DNA of 64,000 bases. Origin: Eurosta solidaginis (lineage: Eukaryota; Arthropoda; Insecta; Diptera; Tephritidae). Positions 22,133-31,908 of this stretch are shown here, in pieces. Where the stretch lies: assembly GCF_040869045.1 (NCBI RefSeq), contig NC_090322.1:192571477-192635476 (forward strand), written 5' to 3'. Position numbers and translations under genes: made by a program. Every line of letters begins with the position of its first letter. Within the stretch, counting starts at the first letter, position 1. Under the pieces are notes generated by a model that was not told the origin of the DNA, searched no databases, and worked only from the letters and a program-made list of their open reading frames with translations.

Positions 22133-22653
22133 TGTAACGAATTCTGGGAAATTCCGCTTATTCCAAACCTTCTGCTACCTTTCGGATCGCTAAACTGTTG
22201 AATAAATCACTGCAATATTCAGTATTGCAATATGACCTTTATTTAATCTACTTGGGAGTAGTACAATTATACTTCGATATCACGTACTTCACAGCAGCGT
22301 GTTTAAATCAAACTGATTTGTTATTACGCACCTTGCGCTGCTTTTATGCTCTCCGTGTCTGGTCCGCAAATTTCTCCAAAGGCCTAGACGTTTCACCTTC
22401 TAGAACTCTTGTAGCTCATGCTTGGTTACGAGCTATATACATGTATGTTTGTAGTTTATAGCCATATGCATGTGTATATGTGAGTAACTACTTCGGCTGA
22501 TGACTCCGTGTGTGTGTGTGAGATATCTCTTCGTCGCCATCTACATAAGTGTTGCTAGCTTTAATGTGGACATGTATATAAGAGGGGCTGCTTCATGTTT
22601 TTGTTGTTGCATGATTATTTACTAACAGCTCAGTGATGCTAATATTCGTCACA
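22133..22653 (-). mobile_element. Solo LTR (family L1), minus strand
   Basis: The 521-bp LTR runs from TGTAACGAATTC to TATTCGTCACA, flanked by ATAT at 22129-22132 and 22654-22657. Its complement has AATAAA near 22243-22238 and TATA-like GCATAAAAGCAGCGC near 22347-22333. No internal region is present. The ORF 22198-22461 in the opposite sense is incidental. Confidence 0.92.
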
Positions 22654-22657
22654 ATAT

Positions 22658-23259
22658 AGCTCTTGTAACTAGTACTGTAATGGACACACTGACTACAAAA
22701 CACCTGATTTCAAGTGACATCTTCTTTCACCTTTTCTGCCGTCAAAGCTTTTTAAAGCTGAAAATTTAAGCACATAAACTCAAATTTATCTTTTTCTTTT
22801 TAATATAAAAATCTACAGCTGCTGTTGTTCTCAAATACCATTCAACATAGCGAAAATATATACATATGTATAAGTACCGCTATAAACTTATATTTACAGT
22901 TATGCCTTATTGCGTTTATGCCTATGGAAAAAATAAAAATTTAACAAAAAATATTAAACATTTTCTTGGGGAAAAAATATACAACGACTCCAAAGCACTT
23001 GTCCCAAATATGAAAACAAGCAACAAAACATGAAAGTGTAAAGCACAGCTGCAGCACACTAAGCGTAAAAAGAAATAAAGTAAGACTAAAAAACAACTTA
23101 AAAAGAATTTTTGCGACTAGTTTTAACAAAAGTTGGCCAAGTACAAGAGTATTGAGAATGAAAATAAAAATGAAACTACGTTTATATAAATGAAACAAAA
23201 AGCAAGCGGAAATGATTTTGTTTTAAATCTCATAAATTATTTACAATGAACGGGATTAA
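22658..23259. other. Unassigned
   Basis: AT-rich with no supported gene. The 85-codon minus ORF 22941-23198 is composed of Leu/Phe-rich AT-driven sequence without family resemblance. Confidence 0.4.
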
Positions 23260-23615
23260 TATTGGAATTGTGAGTGATAGTAAGATTGGGAGTGGTAGTC
23301 GGAGTGGGAATACTTGTGGGAATGATAGTGGGATAAGTAGCTGAAATTTGAATGAGAGTGACAGGGAGATAGGGCGTGAGGCTGACTTGGAGTGAGAGTA
23401 TGAGTTTAAGTGAGAGCGGGAGTGGGAATATGAGTATGAGTTTGAGTGGGAGTATGTCTATGAGTTTGATTGGGAGTGTGAGTATGAGTTTGAGTGGAAG
23501 TGAGAGTAGGAGTAGAAGTGGGAGTGGCAGTGAGAGTGCAAGTTGGAGTGAAAATGGAAGTTGGAGTAAGATTATGGCTTGGAGCGGGAGTGGAAGTGTG
23601 ACTGAGAGCGGGAAC
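23260..23615 (+). repeat. Hexamer-type minisatellite (GAGTGG/GAGTAT)
   Basis: A run of about 350 bp is made of diverged 6-bp units such as GTGGGA, GTGAGA, GTATGA and GTTTGA in near-perfect phase of three. It creates open frames on both strands (a Leu/Pro repeat protein on minus, Ser/Gly/Met on plus), which are artefacts of the period. Confidence 0.88.
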
Positions 23616-23845
23616 TCACGGATATTCAAGTCTTTAATAAATATGAAATATAATAATTTTTGCTCAGTTTCCGTACACCTGCGAGTAAAATGATAGAAGC
23701 CTTGACCCTTACAAGGTATGAGAAATTTTATTTTTTATTAAGAGGAAAATCGAAAATACCCTAAAAATCAATGCGAATTTAGAAAGAACTGAAACCTTAC
23801 TACACCAGAATGAATGGGTCTACAAAACTGCATACTATACAAATA

Positions 23846-24797
23846 TTATTAATCATAACACAAAAATCGTTAAACCTATCGTAACAAAATTCGCCAGAGA
23901 GGTTACCTTTACTATAAGGAATGCTGCGAAGAAAAAATAACGAAATCGGTTAAGGACCACGCCCACTTTTATATAAAAGATTTTTGAAAGGGTCGTGGAC
24001 AAATAAAATAAGCTATATCTTTGCAAAAAAAAGCTCTATGTCAATGGTGTTTCATTTCCCAAGCGAATTTATAACAATAAATAGGAAAAACTTCAAATTT
24101 TAAAAAATTGGTGTGGCACCGCCCCTTTTATGACTAAGCAATTTCCTATGTTTCGGGAGCCATAACTCGAAGAAAAAATAACGGATCGTAATAAAATTGG
24201 GTACACAAATTTTCCCTATAGCAGGAAATATTTCTAGAACGGACAAGAATGGACGAGATCGGTTGAAGGCCACGCCCGCTTTTATATAAAATAACAAGCT
24301 ATATCTTAGCGAAAAGGAGCTTTGTATCAATAGAATTTTAGTTTCTAAATTTAATTATAACATTAAGTTGGAAAACACTAGAACTTTTGAAAATGGGTGT
24401 GGCACAGCCCCTTTTATGCCTAAGCAATTTTCTATGTTTCGGGAGCCATACCTCGTAGAAAAATTAACATATCGTAGTGAAATTGTGTACATATATTTAT
24501 AGCAGAAAATATTTCTAGTAAAAATGGACGGGATCGGGGACCACGACAACTTAGATATAAAACAAGTTTAAAAGAGTCTTGACTAGAATGATAAGCTATA
24601 ACTTAAAAAAATAGTTTCCAATCAATGATATTTCACTTATCAAGTTTTATTGTAATAAAATGGAAAGAACTTTTTTTTAAAAGGGCGGTACCACTTGTTA
24701 TGTAGAAAAGTAATTTATCTGACATGAAATGTACAATTGAAGCTCACGGTGAGTATATAATGTTCGGTTACACCCGAACATAGACACCTTTACTTGT
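23846..24797 (+). mobile_element. HINE-like element, family 1, copy D (5'-truncated)
   Basis: From ACAAATATTATTAATCATAA it matches 8047 onward in copy A. An internal block of about 285 bp with GGTGTGGCACCGCCCC and TTTCGGGAGCCATA is present twice (about 24110-24175 and 24395-24460). The 3' end has GTTCGGTTACACCCGAAC, then CTTTACTTGTTTT. The 5' half with the (GTCY)n block is missing. Confidence 0.72.
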
Positions 24798-25000
24798 TTT
24801 TTTTTTAATTTTCACGTTTTTTTCAAATTTTTCGAAAACATTTTCGAACTTCTTAACATAATTTCGCAAAAAATTTCCCCGAATTTTATATACGAACTTT
24901 TGAATTTCTTTTAATTTTTCGAACTTTCAAAATTTTTCGAAAATGATTTCGAACATATTTCGTCACATAATTTTCCTTACATAATTTATTAAACTTTTTT
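24798..25000. repeat. Degenerate TTTTCGAA-rich tract
   Basis: TTTTTCGAAAA, TTCGAACTT and TTTCGAACAT words recur every 15-40 bp over about 200 bp. No unit length is fixed. Confidence 0.4.
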
Positions 25001-25182
25001 TTTGTAATTGATATTAGAGAAAAATTGTAAGTTTACAAACGGCGATGGTTAATTACCGAAAATAAAAGAAAAACCAAATAACGTATACAATTTGAAAATA
25101 AATTCTGCTGCTATTATTTTACTCGCATGTGCAACAAAGTAATAAATATACTGAAATTATCAGGAGAACAACCAAAGTTTAT

Positions 25183-25294
25183 TTAGTCATGTTCGTCCTT
25201 TTGTTCTTCAGTTTTTAAAATATTCTTCTCGCATGCCTTCATAATCCTGAACCCATCTCCATAGTTAATATCTATTTCCAAACTTGGCTCGCAT
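25183..25294 (-). CDS. Candidate terminal exon of an unidentified host gene
   Basis: Read on the minus strand, a branch-point-like TACTAATC and an acceptor CTCTTAATTATAG (AG at 25295-25296) precede 112 nt. These are one leftover base plus 36 codons and TAA. The peptide begins CEPSLEIDINYGDGFRIMK and ends KTEEQKDEHD. It is charged, compositionally protein-like and unlike the AT-driven ORFs around it. An AATAAA overlaps the stop (25178-25183). I do not recognise the family. The upstream exon, which must end with two bases of a split codon, was not found between here and about 30 kb. It may be a real last exon, a retained relic, or chance. Confidence 0.3.
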
Positions 25295-26074
25295 CTATAA
25301 TTAAGAGGATTAGTATAAACGCAGTTATAAAAGATTTATAAAATCGTACACAAAATATGTTAAAAAAAGTTAAAGTAACAAAGAAGCAAAAGTAAAGTGA
25401 AATACAAGAAAGTGAAATGCGCGAGTACTAAACTAAAAACAAAACGAAAATTCAAACCAGAATCTAAAAAATGTTTGAGATGTATCTCTTGACATGTGCC
25501 ATGATCTAAAAAGACTAAAATAACACTACAAAGCTAAAGCAAGGCGTAGACAAAGTAGGCTAACAGGCTTTTATATAAGAAGCTCACGCGATAAGAGCGA
25601 AAGTTACTAGTCCAAGTGCAGATCACGTACAAAATCTTAAGAAAAATGCCACATCAGTACTTGACTTCAAATGCGTTTTTCTTGTTTTTCTACTTTTAAT
25701 AGCTATTCTAGTAAAATTAAATATTTTCTTGTATACCCTCACTCTCATTGTTGGCAGTGACTGTTGTAGTACATACATACATTCACATTTCCTTGCTTTT
25801 GTAAACATTTCACCTTTTCCTATATTTTGTGAATGCATATTTTCTAGAGCATGCTTTTAGGTCGTGCGTTTTTGTGTAGTGGCACAGCAACCGCAGCAAC
25901 TGGCAGTGAGCTCCTTGTCTAGTGCCTGCATAAGTTAGGGTACCACTACACGGCGTATGAGTGACATATTCAAGCTCTAGGCAGTATTCACAATCAAACA
26001 GCTATACGATGCATTCTCGCTTGTAATTTACTTACGTATGAATAGTATACACATTATGGTTGGTCGACTTGTAT
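25295..26074. other. Unassigned, possibly an intron on the minus strand
   Basis: If the candidate exon is real this stretch would be intron. It is AT-rich with no recognised repeat. The 71-codon ORF 25623-25838 is not convincing. Confidence 0.3.
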
Positions 26075-26551
26075 AGACGAAAGTTAACCGAGATCGTGCC
26101 ATCGATTTTTCGATGGATTTGGGCTCAGGAAAGTTCCACTACGCATATCCAAAAAAATAATTTTCGAGCCTGCGAAATTTCATTTTTGCGACTTTAATTT
26201 TTAAAGTTTTTTTCATGTGATTGTAATGTTTTCGTGCATACCCTGTCCGATCCAAAAATGTCCGCTAAAAACGTTGGCGATAACAGTTTTTTGCAAAAAA
26301 AAAAGTTTTTAGCGGACATTTTTGGTTCGGACAGGGTATACACGAAAATATTAAAATCAAATGAGAATTTTTTTAGTAGGTCATGAAAAGAACCTTAAAA
26401 ATCAAAGTAGAAAAAAAGTAGAAAACAAGTAAAAAAAATTCAATTTCGCAGGTTCGAAAATTATTTTTTTGGGTATGCGTAGTGGAACTTTTTTTCCTGA
26501 GCCCAAATCCTATCGAAAAATCGATAGCGCGACTCGGTTAATAAATCGTCT
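26075..26551. mobile_element. Foldback element with arms of about 200 bp
   Basis: The arms start AGACGA (26075) and end TCGTCT (26551). They pair through TTAACCGAG, CATCGATTTTTCGAT, GATTTGGGCTCAGG, AAGTTCCACTACGCATA and AAAAATTATTTTCGAAC, and on towards the centre through ACCCTGTCCGAACCAAAAATGTCCGCTAAAAAC. The loop near 26278-26305 is A-rich. Almost the whole 477 bp can fold into one hairpin. No TSD was found. Confidence 0.8.
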
Positions 26552-26703
26552 CAGTCTAATACACATATATGAAATAGGTAATGCACTCTGCGTAGTTGAA
26601 TTTTGTAATTAATTACTCAAGACATGCATAATGCATGTGTACATTAAGTACATATATATACATATAAACACGTAAATAAAATTATGTGAATTAATACAAC
26701 CGA

Positions 26704-26889
26704 ATGAGCAGAAATGCATATTTAAATTTTATTCGACGAGCCGTACACGTGCGCATCTTGCGCAACCAACCTAAAAGTCTCTTATCAAATATCAACAGAA
26801 ATCAGCTGTTCTATCAATCAGATAAAACTTGCAGCTTACGGTGCAATTTGGCCGGTAATGCAGTGCAAATGTTCACAGTAGTACCATAG
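26704..26889 (+). CDS. Weak small ORF with presequence-like N terminus
   Basis: It has 61 codons, beginning MSRNAYLNFIRRAVHVRILR. The N terminus is Arg-rich and free of acidic residues, as in mitochondrial presequences. The rest has no motif I recognise. A possible splice donor GGTAATG lies at 26850-26856, so it could be a first exon. Only its composition sets it apart from chance ORFs. Confidence 0.15.
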   Translation: MSRNAYLNFIRRAVHVRILRNQPKSLLSNINRNQLFYQSDKTCSLRCNLAGNAVQMFTVVP

Positions 26890-26936
26890 TACAAATAGAT
26901 TTCTTTGCGTGCTCACAATCGTTTATTTTTAACAAA

Positions 26937-27179
26937 TTATTTTAATAAAATATAGCCAAACAAAAGCACTACGACCAAAATTGCCCAAAGCTCGCTAATA
27001 GCCGGAATCTCCATCTTTACAACCAAAACTTTATTTATAGATTTGGATTCCAAACAAGAGCGAAAAAGGGACCCGTACATAAAAACAGCAATTAGAAGTA
27101 TTATATATGATAGCAGTAGGAAATATATGGGAGTCTTCTCAAATTCATATTGAACTCTGAGCAATGCAAACACAAGCAT
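26937..27179 (-). CDS. Weak small membrane-protein ORF
   Basis: It has 80 codons with two strong hydrophobic segments, about residues 17-36 (IYFLLLSYIILLIAVFMYG) and 63-79 (LWAILVVVLLFGYILL), separated by a charged loop with KSINK. A minus-strand AATAAA lies just past the stop, near 26929. It could be a small membrane protein gene or an AT-rich accident, since T-rich codons give hydrophobic residues. I do not recognise the family. Confidence 0.25.
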   Translation of the reverse strand: MLVFALLRVQYEFEKTPIYFLLLSYIILLIAVFMYGSLFRSCLESKSINKVLVVKMEIPAISELWAILVVVLLFGYILLK

Positions 27180-27600
27180 TCGAATATATGATGTTAAATA
27201 TTAAAAAATTAAAAAGCTATTTTTATTTGTTAAAAATGGCGTTTCCGTTTTACAAGGGTAGTAAAGCAGACTTATCTGGCCTAGCTCATAGAGAACTACG
27301 ACACGAACCATTCAAGCAATAACTATCAAAAAATCGCTCCTTGGCAAAATGGGCATTTTGTGTTGGTTTGAAAAGAATACAACAGCGTCGGTAATACAAA
27401 AAATAGTAAAATATTTGAATGTAGTTTGCTGAGAAAAGCAAGCGAATCGCCGGTAAATGGATAAAAGTTATTAATAATCCATGAGCTTAACACACAAAAG
27501 CAAATCTACATAGGACGCAAATTAATAAAGACAGAATGTCTCAATTGTGTTGTTTGTGTAGAAATGAGATAAACTGAATTAAACAAGGAAACAATTACAA
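27180..27600. other. Unassigned
   Basis: A short ATG-to-stop reading of 28 codons at 27236-27322 begins MAFPFYKGSKADLSGLAHRE. Nothing supports it further. Confidence 0.3.
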
Positions 27601-27680
27601 GCAGGATATCCTAGTGATTAAGATTGCCTGATGATGATTACGTGGCGGTTTTCGAAAGGGTACCATCGCAAAATGCCCAC
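27601..27680 (+). repeat. tRNA-like SINE head fragment
   Basis: CCTAGTGATTAAGATTGCC resembles a degenerate box A, and GGCGGTTTTCGAAAGGG a degenerate box B with one extra base. CTGATGATGA is shared with the tRNA-like centre at 9330. No body or tail is recognisable. Confidence 0.3.
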
Positions 27681-27960
27681 AAATGTTTCTTTCATTCTTT
27701 TCATTTTCTCTTAGTAAAAATAATAATTGAAAATTTAATTATTATAAGCCGGTGTTAAGCTCACGAATTCTTAATAATAAGTATAAATTGAAAACACCTT
27801 TAAAACAAACAAAGATAAAAATTATATTCTTAACCAAAAAAAGAGGTCGTCCAGCGTTTGAAGTCAAACCAAAACAGAGAAGTAGCTTTGCCAGAAAAAA
27901 TCCATTTCGGGCTATTTGAGAAGAGCTTTGTCCGCTTCTTGTCGTTAACAACAGAAATTG

Positions 27961-28110
27961 CGTTATTATCGGCTTACAATCCAAAGCGAAATTATCGTCA
28001 GGCTATAGATTTGTTATCGTAGAGTCATCGACTTCTTATTAGCTTATTATCGATGGTTTATGCATGTCTCATCGATTTTATATTGAAGTTTTTACGGGTA
28101 TCTTTTTCAT
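27961..28110. repeat. TTATCGAT-rich module, left half
   Basis: Diverged ATTATCG and TTATCGATGG words recur at 15-30 bp. The module is separated from its right half (28428-28640) by a fragment of dispersed repeat R1. Confidence 0.5.
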
Positions 28111-28164
28111 AACAAGCCCATTTCTCATCATAACAAATTTCTAACACTCCGATAAGTAAGAATA

Positions 28165-28345
28165 TACCTGCAGCAGGTATGACTGTCATAAGAGGCGACT
28201 AAAATACCCAAATGATTTAAGGGGTTGTGTCGCGCAACCCTTTCAAAGGTTTGTCAGCGCACTTTATAGCTTCACCAACCCAATTGTCAACCTCACCTTT
28301 AGCAACCGAGGTTCTGGCAACCCCAGGTTCCTCATTTAAGTATGG
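28165..28345 (-). repeat. Dispersed repeat R1, 3' fragment
   Basis: On the minus strand GAGGTTGACAATTGGGTTGG, AAGGGTTGCGCGACACAACC and TATTTTAGTCGCCTCTTATG follow the order of the 21362 copy and extend beyond it to GGTATATTCTTAC. The 64- and 79-codon ORFs over it are incidental. Confidence 0.65.
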
Positions 28346-28427
28346 GTTGGCCAAGATTTCTACCACAAATCTATACCGTTTTGTTATCATGTCGCCAAAT
28401 TTTCTATACAAAATTTATATCTTTTTT

Positions 28428-28640
28428 ATAATAAAAATCGATAACTTTTCCGCTCTAGGTCGATAACTTATCTTGAAAAAATCGGTTACTCGTTTATATC
28501 TTGTGCTATCTATAGCAAATTTGTAACATTTCAATAGCTCGTGTAAACCTCGTCTATAAAACATGGGTAACATATAACATAAGCCGGCAATGAAACCACT
28601 AACTTATCGATAACAAACTTCAATAAACCAATTGATAACA
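28428..28640. repeat. TTATCGAT-rich module, right half
   Basis: ATCGATAACTTTTCC, GTCGATAACTTATC and ACTTATCGATAACAAAC words. TATCGATA is exact at 28615-28622. The predominant orientation (CGATAACTT) is opposite to that of the left half, suggesting a foldback layout. Confidence 0.5.
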
Positions 28641-28939
28641 CTACCTGCTTTGCCTCATTGTCACCACATTGAGCTACAGTGTAGTGTCTATACTTACATT
28701 GTCTATTCCCTCATTTTCCCCTCTATTTCCTCATATACCTCAAAAGGCTATGCCTACGCTTACACCTACTCCTTCCAGAACTCCACTCGAAATAGCTCTG
28801 TGCTGTTACAAAAAATTCTTAACACGGCTATATGAAGGGCTTGGTTAGCTTAGTAAATACATTCAAATCATGAAAACCATGATGCAGTAAAGCACTGGCG
28901 AAGCCAATATTACAAAATGGAGTGGCAATTGGCAATACT

Positions 28940-29305
28940 TGGCGGCCACCGTGGTGTGATGGTAGCGTGCTTCGCCTACCACACCGTATGCCCTGGGTTC
29001 ACACCCCGGGCAAAGCAATATCAAAATTTTAGAAATAAGGTTTTTCAATTGGAAGAAAATTTTTCTATGCGGGGTCGCCCCTCGGCAATGTTTGGCAAGC
29101 GCTCCGGGTGTATTTCTGTCATGAAAAGCTCTCAGTGAAAACTCATCTGCCTTGCAGATGCCGTTCGGAGTCGGCATAAAACATGTAGGTCCCGTCCGGC
29201 CAATTTGTAGGGAAAAGCAAGAGGAGCATGACGCAAATTGGAAGAGAAGCTCAGCCTTAGATCTCTTCGGAGGTTATGGCACCTTACATTTATTTTATTT
29301 TATTG
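28940..29305 (+). mobile_element. tRNA-derived SINE (family S1), complete, 13-bp TSD
   Basis: The 366-bp element starts with a tRNA-like head containing box A (GTGGTGTGATGGTAGCG) and box B (GGTTCACACCC). The body contains GCGGGGTCGCCCCTCGGC, CATGAAAAGCTCTCAGTG and GGCCAATTTGTAGGG. The 3' end TCTTCGGAGGTTATGGCACC leads to an ATTTT-rich tail. It is flanked by the perfect duplication AATTGGCAATACT at 28927-28939 and 29306-29318. Fragments are at 20560-20800, 41842-41935, 42682-42765 and 48236-48363. It would be transcribed by Pol III and moved by a LINE. Confidence 0.92.
28951..29006 (+). promoter_or_regulatory. Internal Pol III promoter (A and B boxes) of SINE S1
   Basis: The box A region is at 28951-28967 and box B GGTTCACACCC at 28996-29006, the spacing normal for tRNA genes. 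CCCTGGG and CCCGGGC around box B could still form a T-arm. Confidence 0.75.
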
Positions 29306-29318
29306 AATTGGCAATACT

Positions 29319-29934
29319 CGCGCTCATAGCTAAAAGTTATGCTTTTTTCTACAATCTTTTTTTAGTATATAAAAAAATACTCATTTATGCCATTCCAAAA
29401 TATAAAATACCGTACAGGAAAATAAATACCACGACCTTCTGTATTTTTTTCTATTTTTTTTAAATGAAATAAGCCTCGCTTGCATTACTTCCTTTGTTTT
29501 GTGTTGATTCCCTGGGCGTTTTTTCACTGAATTACGGAGCTTCTGAGAAAAAGGGAGAACATTTTAGACGGAACTGAATGGCTGGATTTCCCGAGTATTA
29601 TGTGGGGAATACTTTGGGCCAAATTATGAGGATGCCTCAATTGCAAAGATGCACAACAAGGAAACTTTTGTGCCCCTTTAAATAAGGTGACAAAAAACTT
29701 TTATTTCGAGAATTTCGGTAGAATGCAATGCATGTTTGCTCCGACGAATTTATATTGGAGGCAATTAATGCATCAAAAACCGGCGATAAGCAGTAATCAT
29801 TTATATTTTATCTTTAGAGAATCATCAAGATCTAGGCCAAACCAATGAAACCAAAAAATTATTTTATACAAAGCACATATGTGTTTGACAGTTTTTATCA
29901 TTGTCGATATATCGACTGCATTCTGAAGTCATGT
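29319..29934. other. Unassigned
   Basis: No gene or repeat boundary is recognised. Confidence 0.4.
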
Positions 29935-30085
29935 TGTTTTTGTTGTTGTAGCGATAAGAACCCTCCCGGAAGGCCTTGGGGATGTTGATGGTACTTTGCC
30001 GGATGCAGAACCGGTACGTTTCGGTAACAATCACCATAAAGGTTATAGCCCAACCATCTCGGGAACGATTTAATATGACCACATG
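29935..30085 (+). repeat. Dispersed repeat R1, 5' fragment
   Basis: (GTT)n, CCCTCCCGGAAGGCCTTGGGG, TACTTTGCCGGATGCAG, TTTCGGTAACAATCACCATAA and TCGGGAACGATTTAATATGA follow the 21362 copy. Its end, GATTTAATATGACCAC, is the piece also seen inside the transposase relic at 31548-31578. Confidence 0.65.
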
Positions 30086-30494
30086 AAATATTCAAGACAA
30101 GTAAATAAAACAACACTCTTTTCAAAAAGTCTTTAAGTAAATAATACCAACTTGTAACCCGTCTTTACATTCTTTGCGCATTTTTTATCTTTCTAAGCCG
30201 GTCATAACTTCTTGAAAATAGATTTGAAATAACGATATAGTTCGTAGCTGAACTTAAAGCTTCGCCAACCAAAGGAATTAAGCTTTTATCATTTTGAGCT
30301 CGAGTTCATCATATGTGACCGGGCCTATAAAAGGTGGCTTATGACTCAAAAAAGAAATTACAAGCAACAGCTGTCAAAGATAAACAATGCATTTCTTCAG
30401 TTTCTTAGTAGTTTTTCTTTTGCATTATGAACAGTCATGCCCAAAAGGCAACCAAAAAAGTCAAAAGAGCATAAATGAGATAAGTTCGTGTGTG

Positions 30495-30503
30495 TATATA
30501 AAG
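30495..30503 (+). promoter_or_regulatory. TATA box of the TIR transposon gene
   Basis: TATATAAAG lies about 120 bp before the likely start codon at 30619. CCAGTTTTT at about 30534, some 35 bp downstream, could be an initiator. Confidence 0.5.
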
Positions 30504-31537
30504 AACGATGTTTTTTCGAATGCAAAGCACAAACCAGTTTTTGACCGAACAAAAATCGTGTGAGTGCTCAGATTTAAAAGCAATGCTGAACGAGTAGGAC
30601 GTGTGCCGCTTGTGAATAATGTCTGTGGAAGAAGACTTTAGCGAGGTTTTTCAAACATATTTTGTGAAAACGAAGAGAATGATGATGATTCTTTCGATGA
30701 TGTTGGTATCAATTACGAGAACGAACTACAAGCATTGTTTCAAGCTGAAGGTCAAATGGAAGTGGATGAAAATATTTTTACAGTGGACTTGTGTATTACA
30801 GATAACGAAGAAAAGAAATTGGTAAATAAATTTATTTCGCAGGATTGCTGTAATAATAAATGCCAAAAAATTATACCGCGAAAAATTATAGAAACTGCAA
30901 GAAATAACTATCTAAAATTAGCAAAACATTAACTTGATTTGGTTATACTGAGCCATATCTAATCAAAACTGATGTGCACGGACAAACTTAGAGATGCTTA
31001 CACAGAAATGACGATGGACATTGAAAGCAAAAAAGTAAAGGTGTTGAAAGGCATAAATTGGTGTTCACTTTTTATCACTTACCTGTTTGCCGTTCATTTT
31101 TCCTTTTTGTGCATGCGTGTGGAAGAAAACGTTTTGAAAATTTACTTCGACATTTTCATACACACGGTGCCATAACACGGGTGCATGGGTTAGCAAATAA
31201 ACCATCTACATATGCGAGAGCGTTTCAACCATCTGACATCCAAAAAATTGTTAAATTTATTGAGGACAGAGCCGATCTATTGGCTCTTCCACTGCCAGGA
31301 CGTTTACCCAAATTTAAAGATTATCGCGCATGAAGCTGCCATCTAATGAGACAAAGGCTTCAGTATATCGTAAATACATTTCTCCACTCGGTAATGATGA
31401 ACTTAAAATGAGTATTCGTTCCTTTCGACGCATATGGGCTAAATACATACCATATGTGACAGTTATGAAACCAGCAGATTATCCCTGTGATTGCTGTCGT
31501 AGTATGTCCGCCATTGTTTAGTTTTTTTCAAAGTTGT

Positions 31538-31578
31538 CGGGAACGATTTAATATGACCACAAAGATTTAATATGACCA
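31538..31578 (+). repeat. R1-derived insert inside the transposase relic
   Basis: TCGGGAACGATTTAATATGA is identical to the end of the R1 copy 1.5 kb upstream. GATTTAATATGACCAC occurs twice in tandem, spaced by AAA. It disrupts the reading frame right after CDCCRSMSAIV. Confidence 0.6.
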
Positions 31579-31838
31579 CGCAAGCCAAAAACGTTCCTGA
31601 ACTTGAACGTGAAGAAAAACTTAATCTTTTTCTTGATCACTTACAAAAAGCTCGAAATCAACGTGCATACTACCAAGAATGGTGTGACAATACTGATGAT
31701 ACTGTAAAGGTCTGATCATTCGATTTTGCGCAAACGGTCCACTATCTAGTGTCTCCTCAACAACCAGGTACCGCCTACTTCAAAGCAACGAAAAATTGCG
31801 CAGTCTTTGGAATTACAGGCGAAAAAGGAAAAATACAG

Positions 31839-31908
31839 GTTAGGATTTCATCGCACAAATTCAACTCACTTTTTTTGAAAGTATCTTGATTATTTTTTTT
31901 TCCGACAG
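31839..31908 (+). other. Spliceosomal intron in the transposase relic
   Basis: The donor is ACAG/GTTAGG at 31839 and the acceptor TTTTTTTTTCCGACAG ends at 31908. Its 70 nt is the common intron length in flies. The flanking exons join in frame between GKIQ and CNYMIDE, matching the continuity expected for the protein family. Confidence 0.65.

Noticed and set aside
23237..23693. Opposed ORFs of 130 and 105 codons with Leu/Pro and Ser/Gly/Met repeats
   Set aside because: Both follow the hexamer minisatellite; the period divisible by three keeps the frames open.
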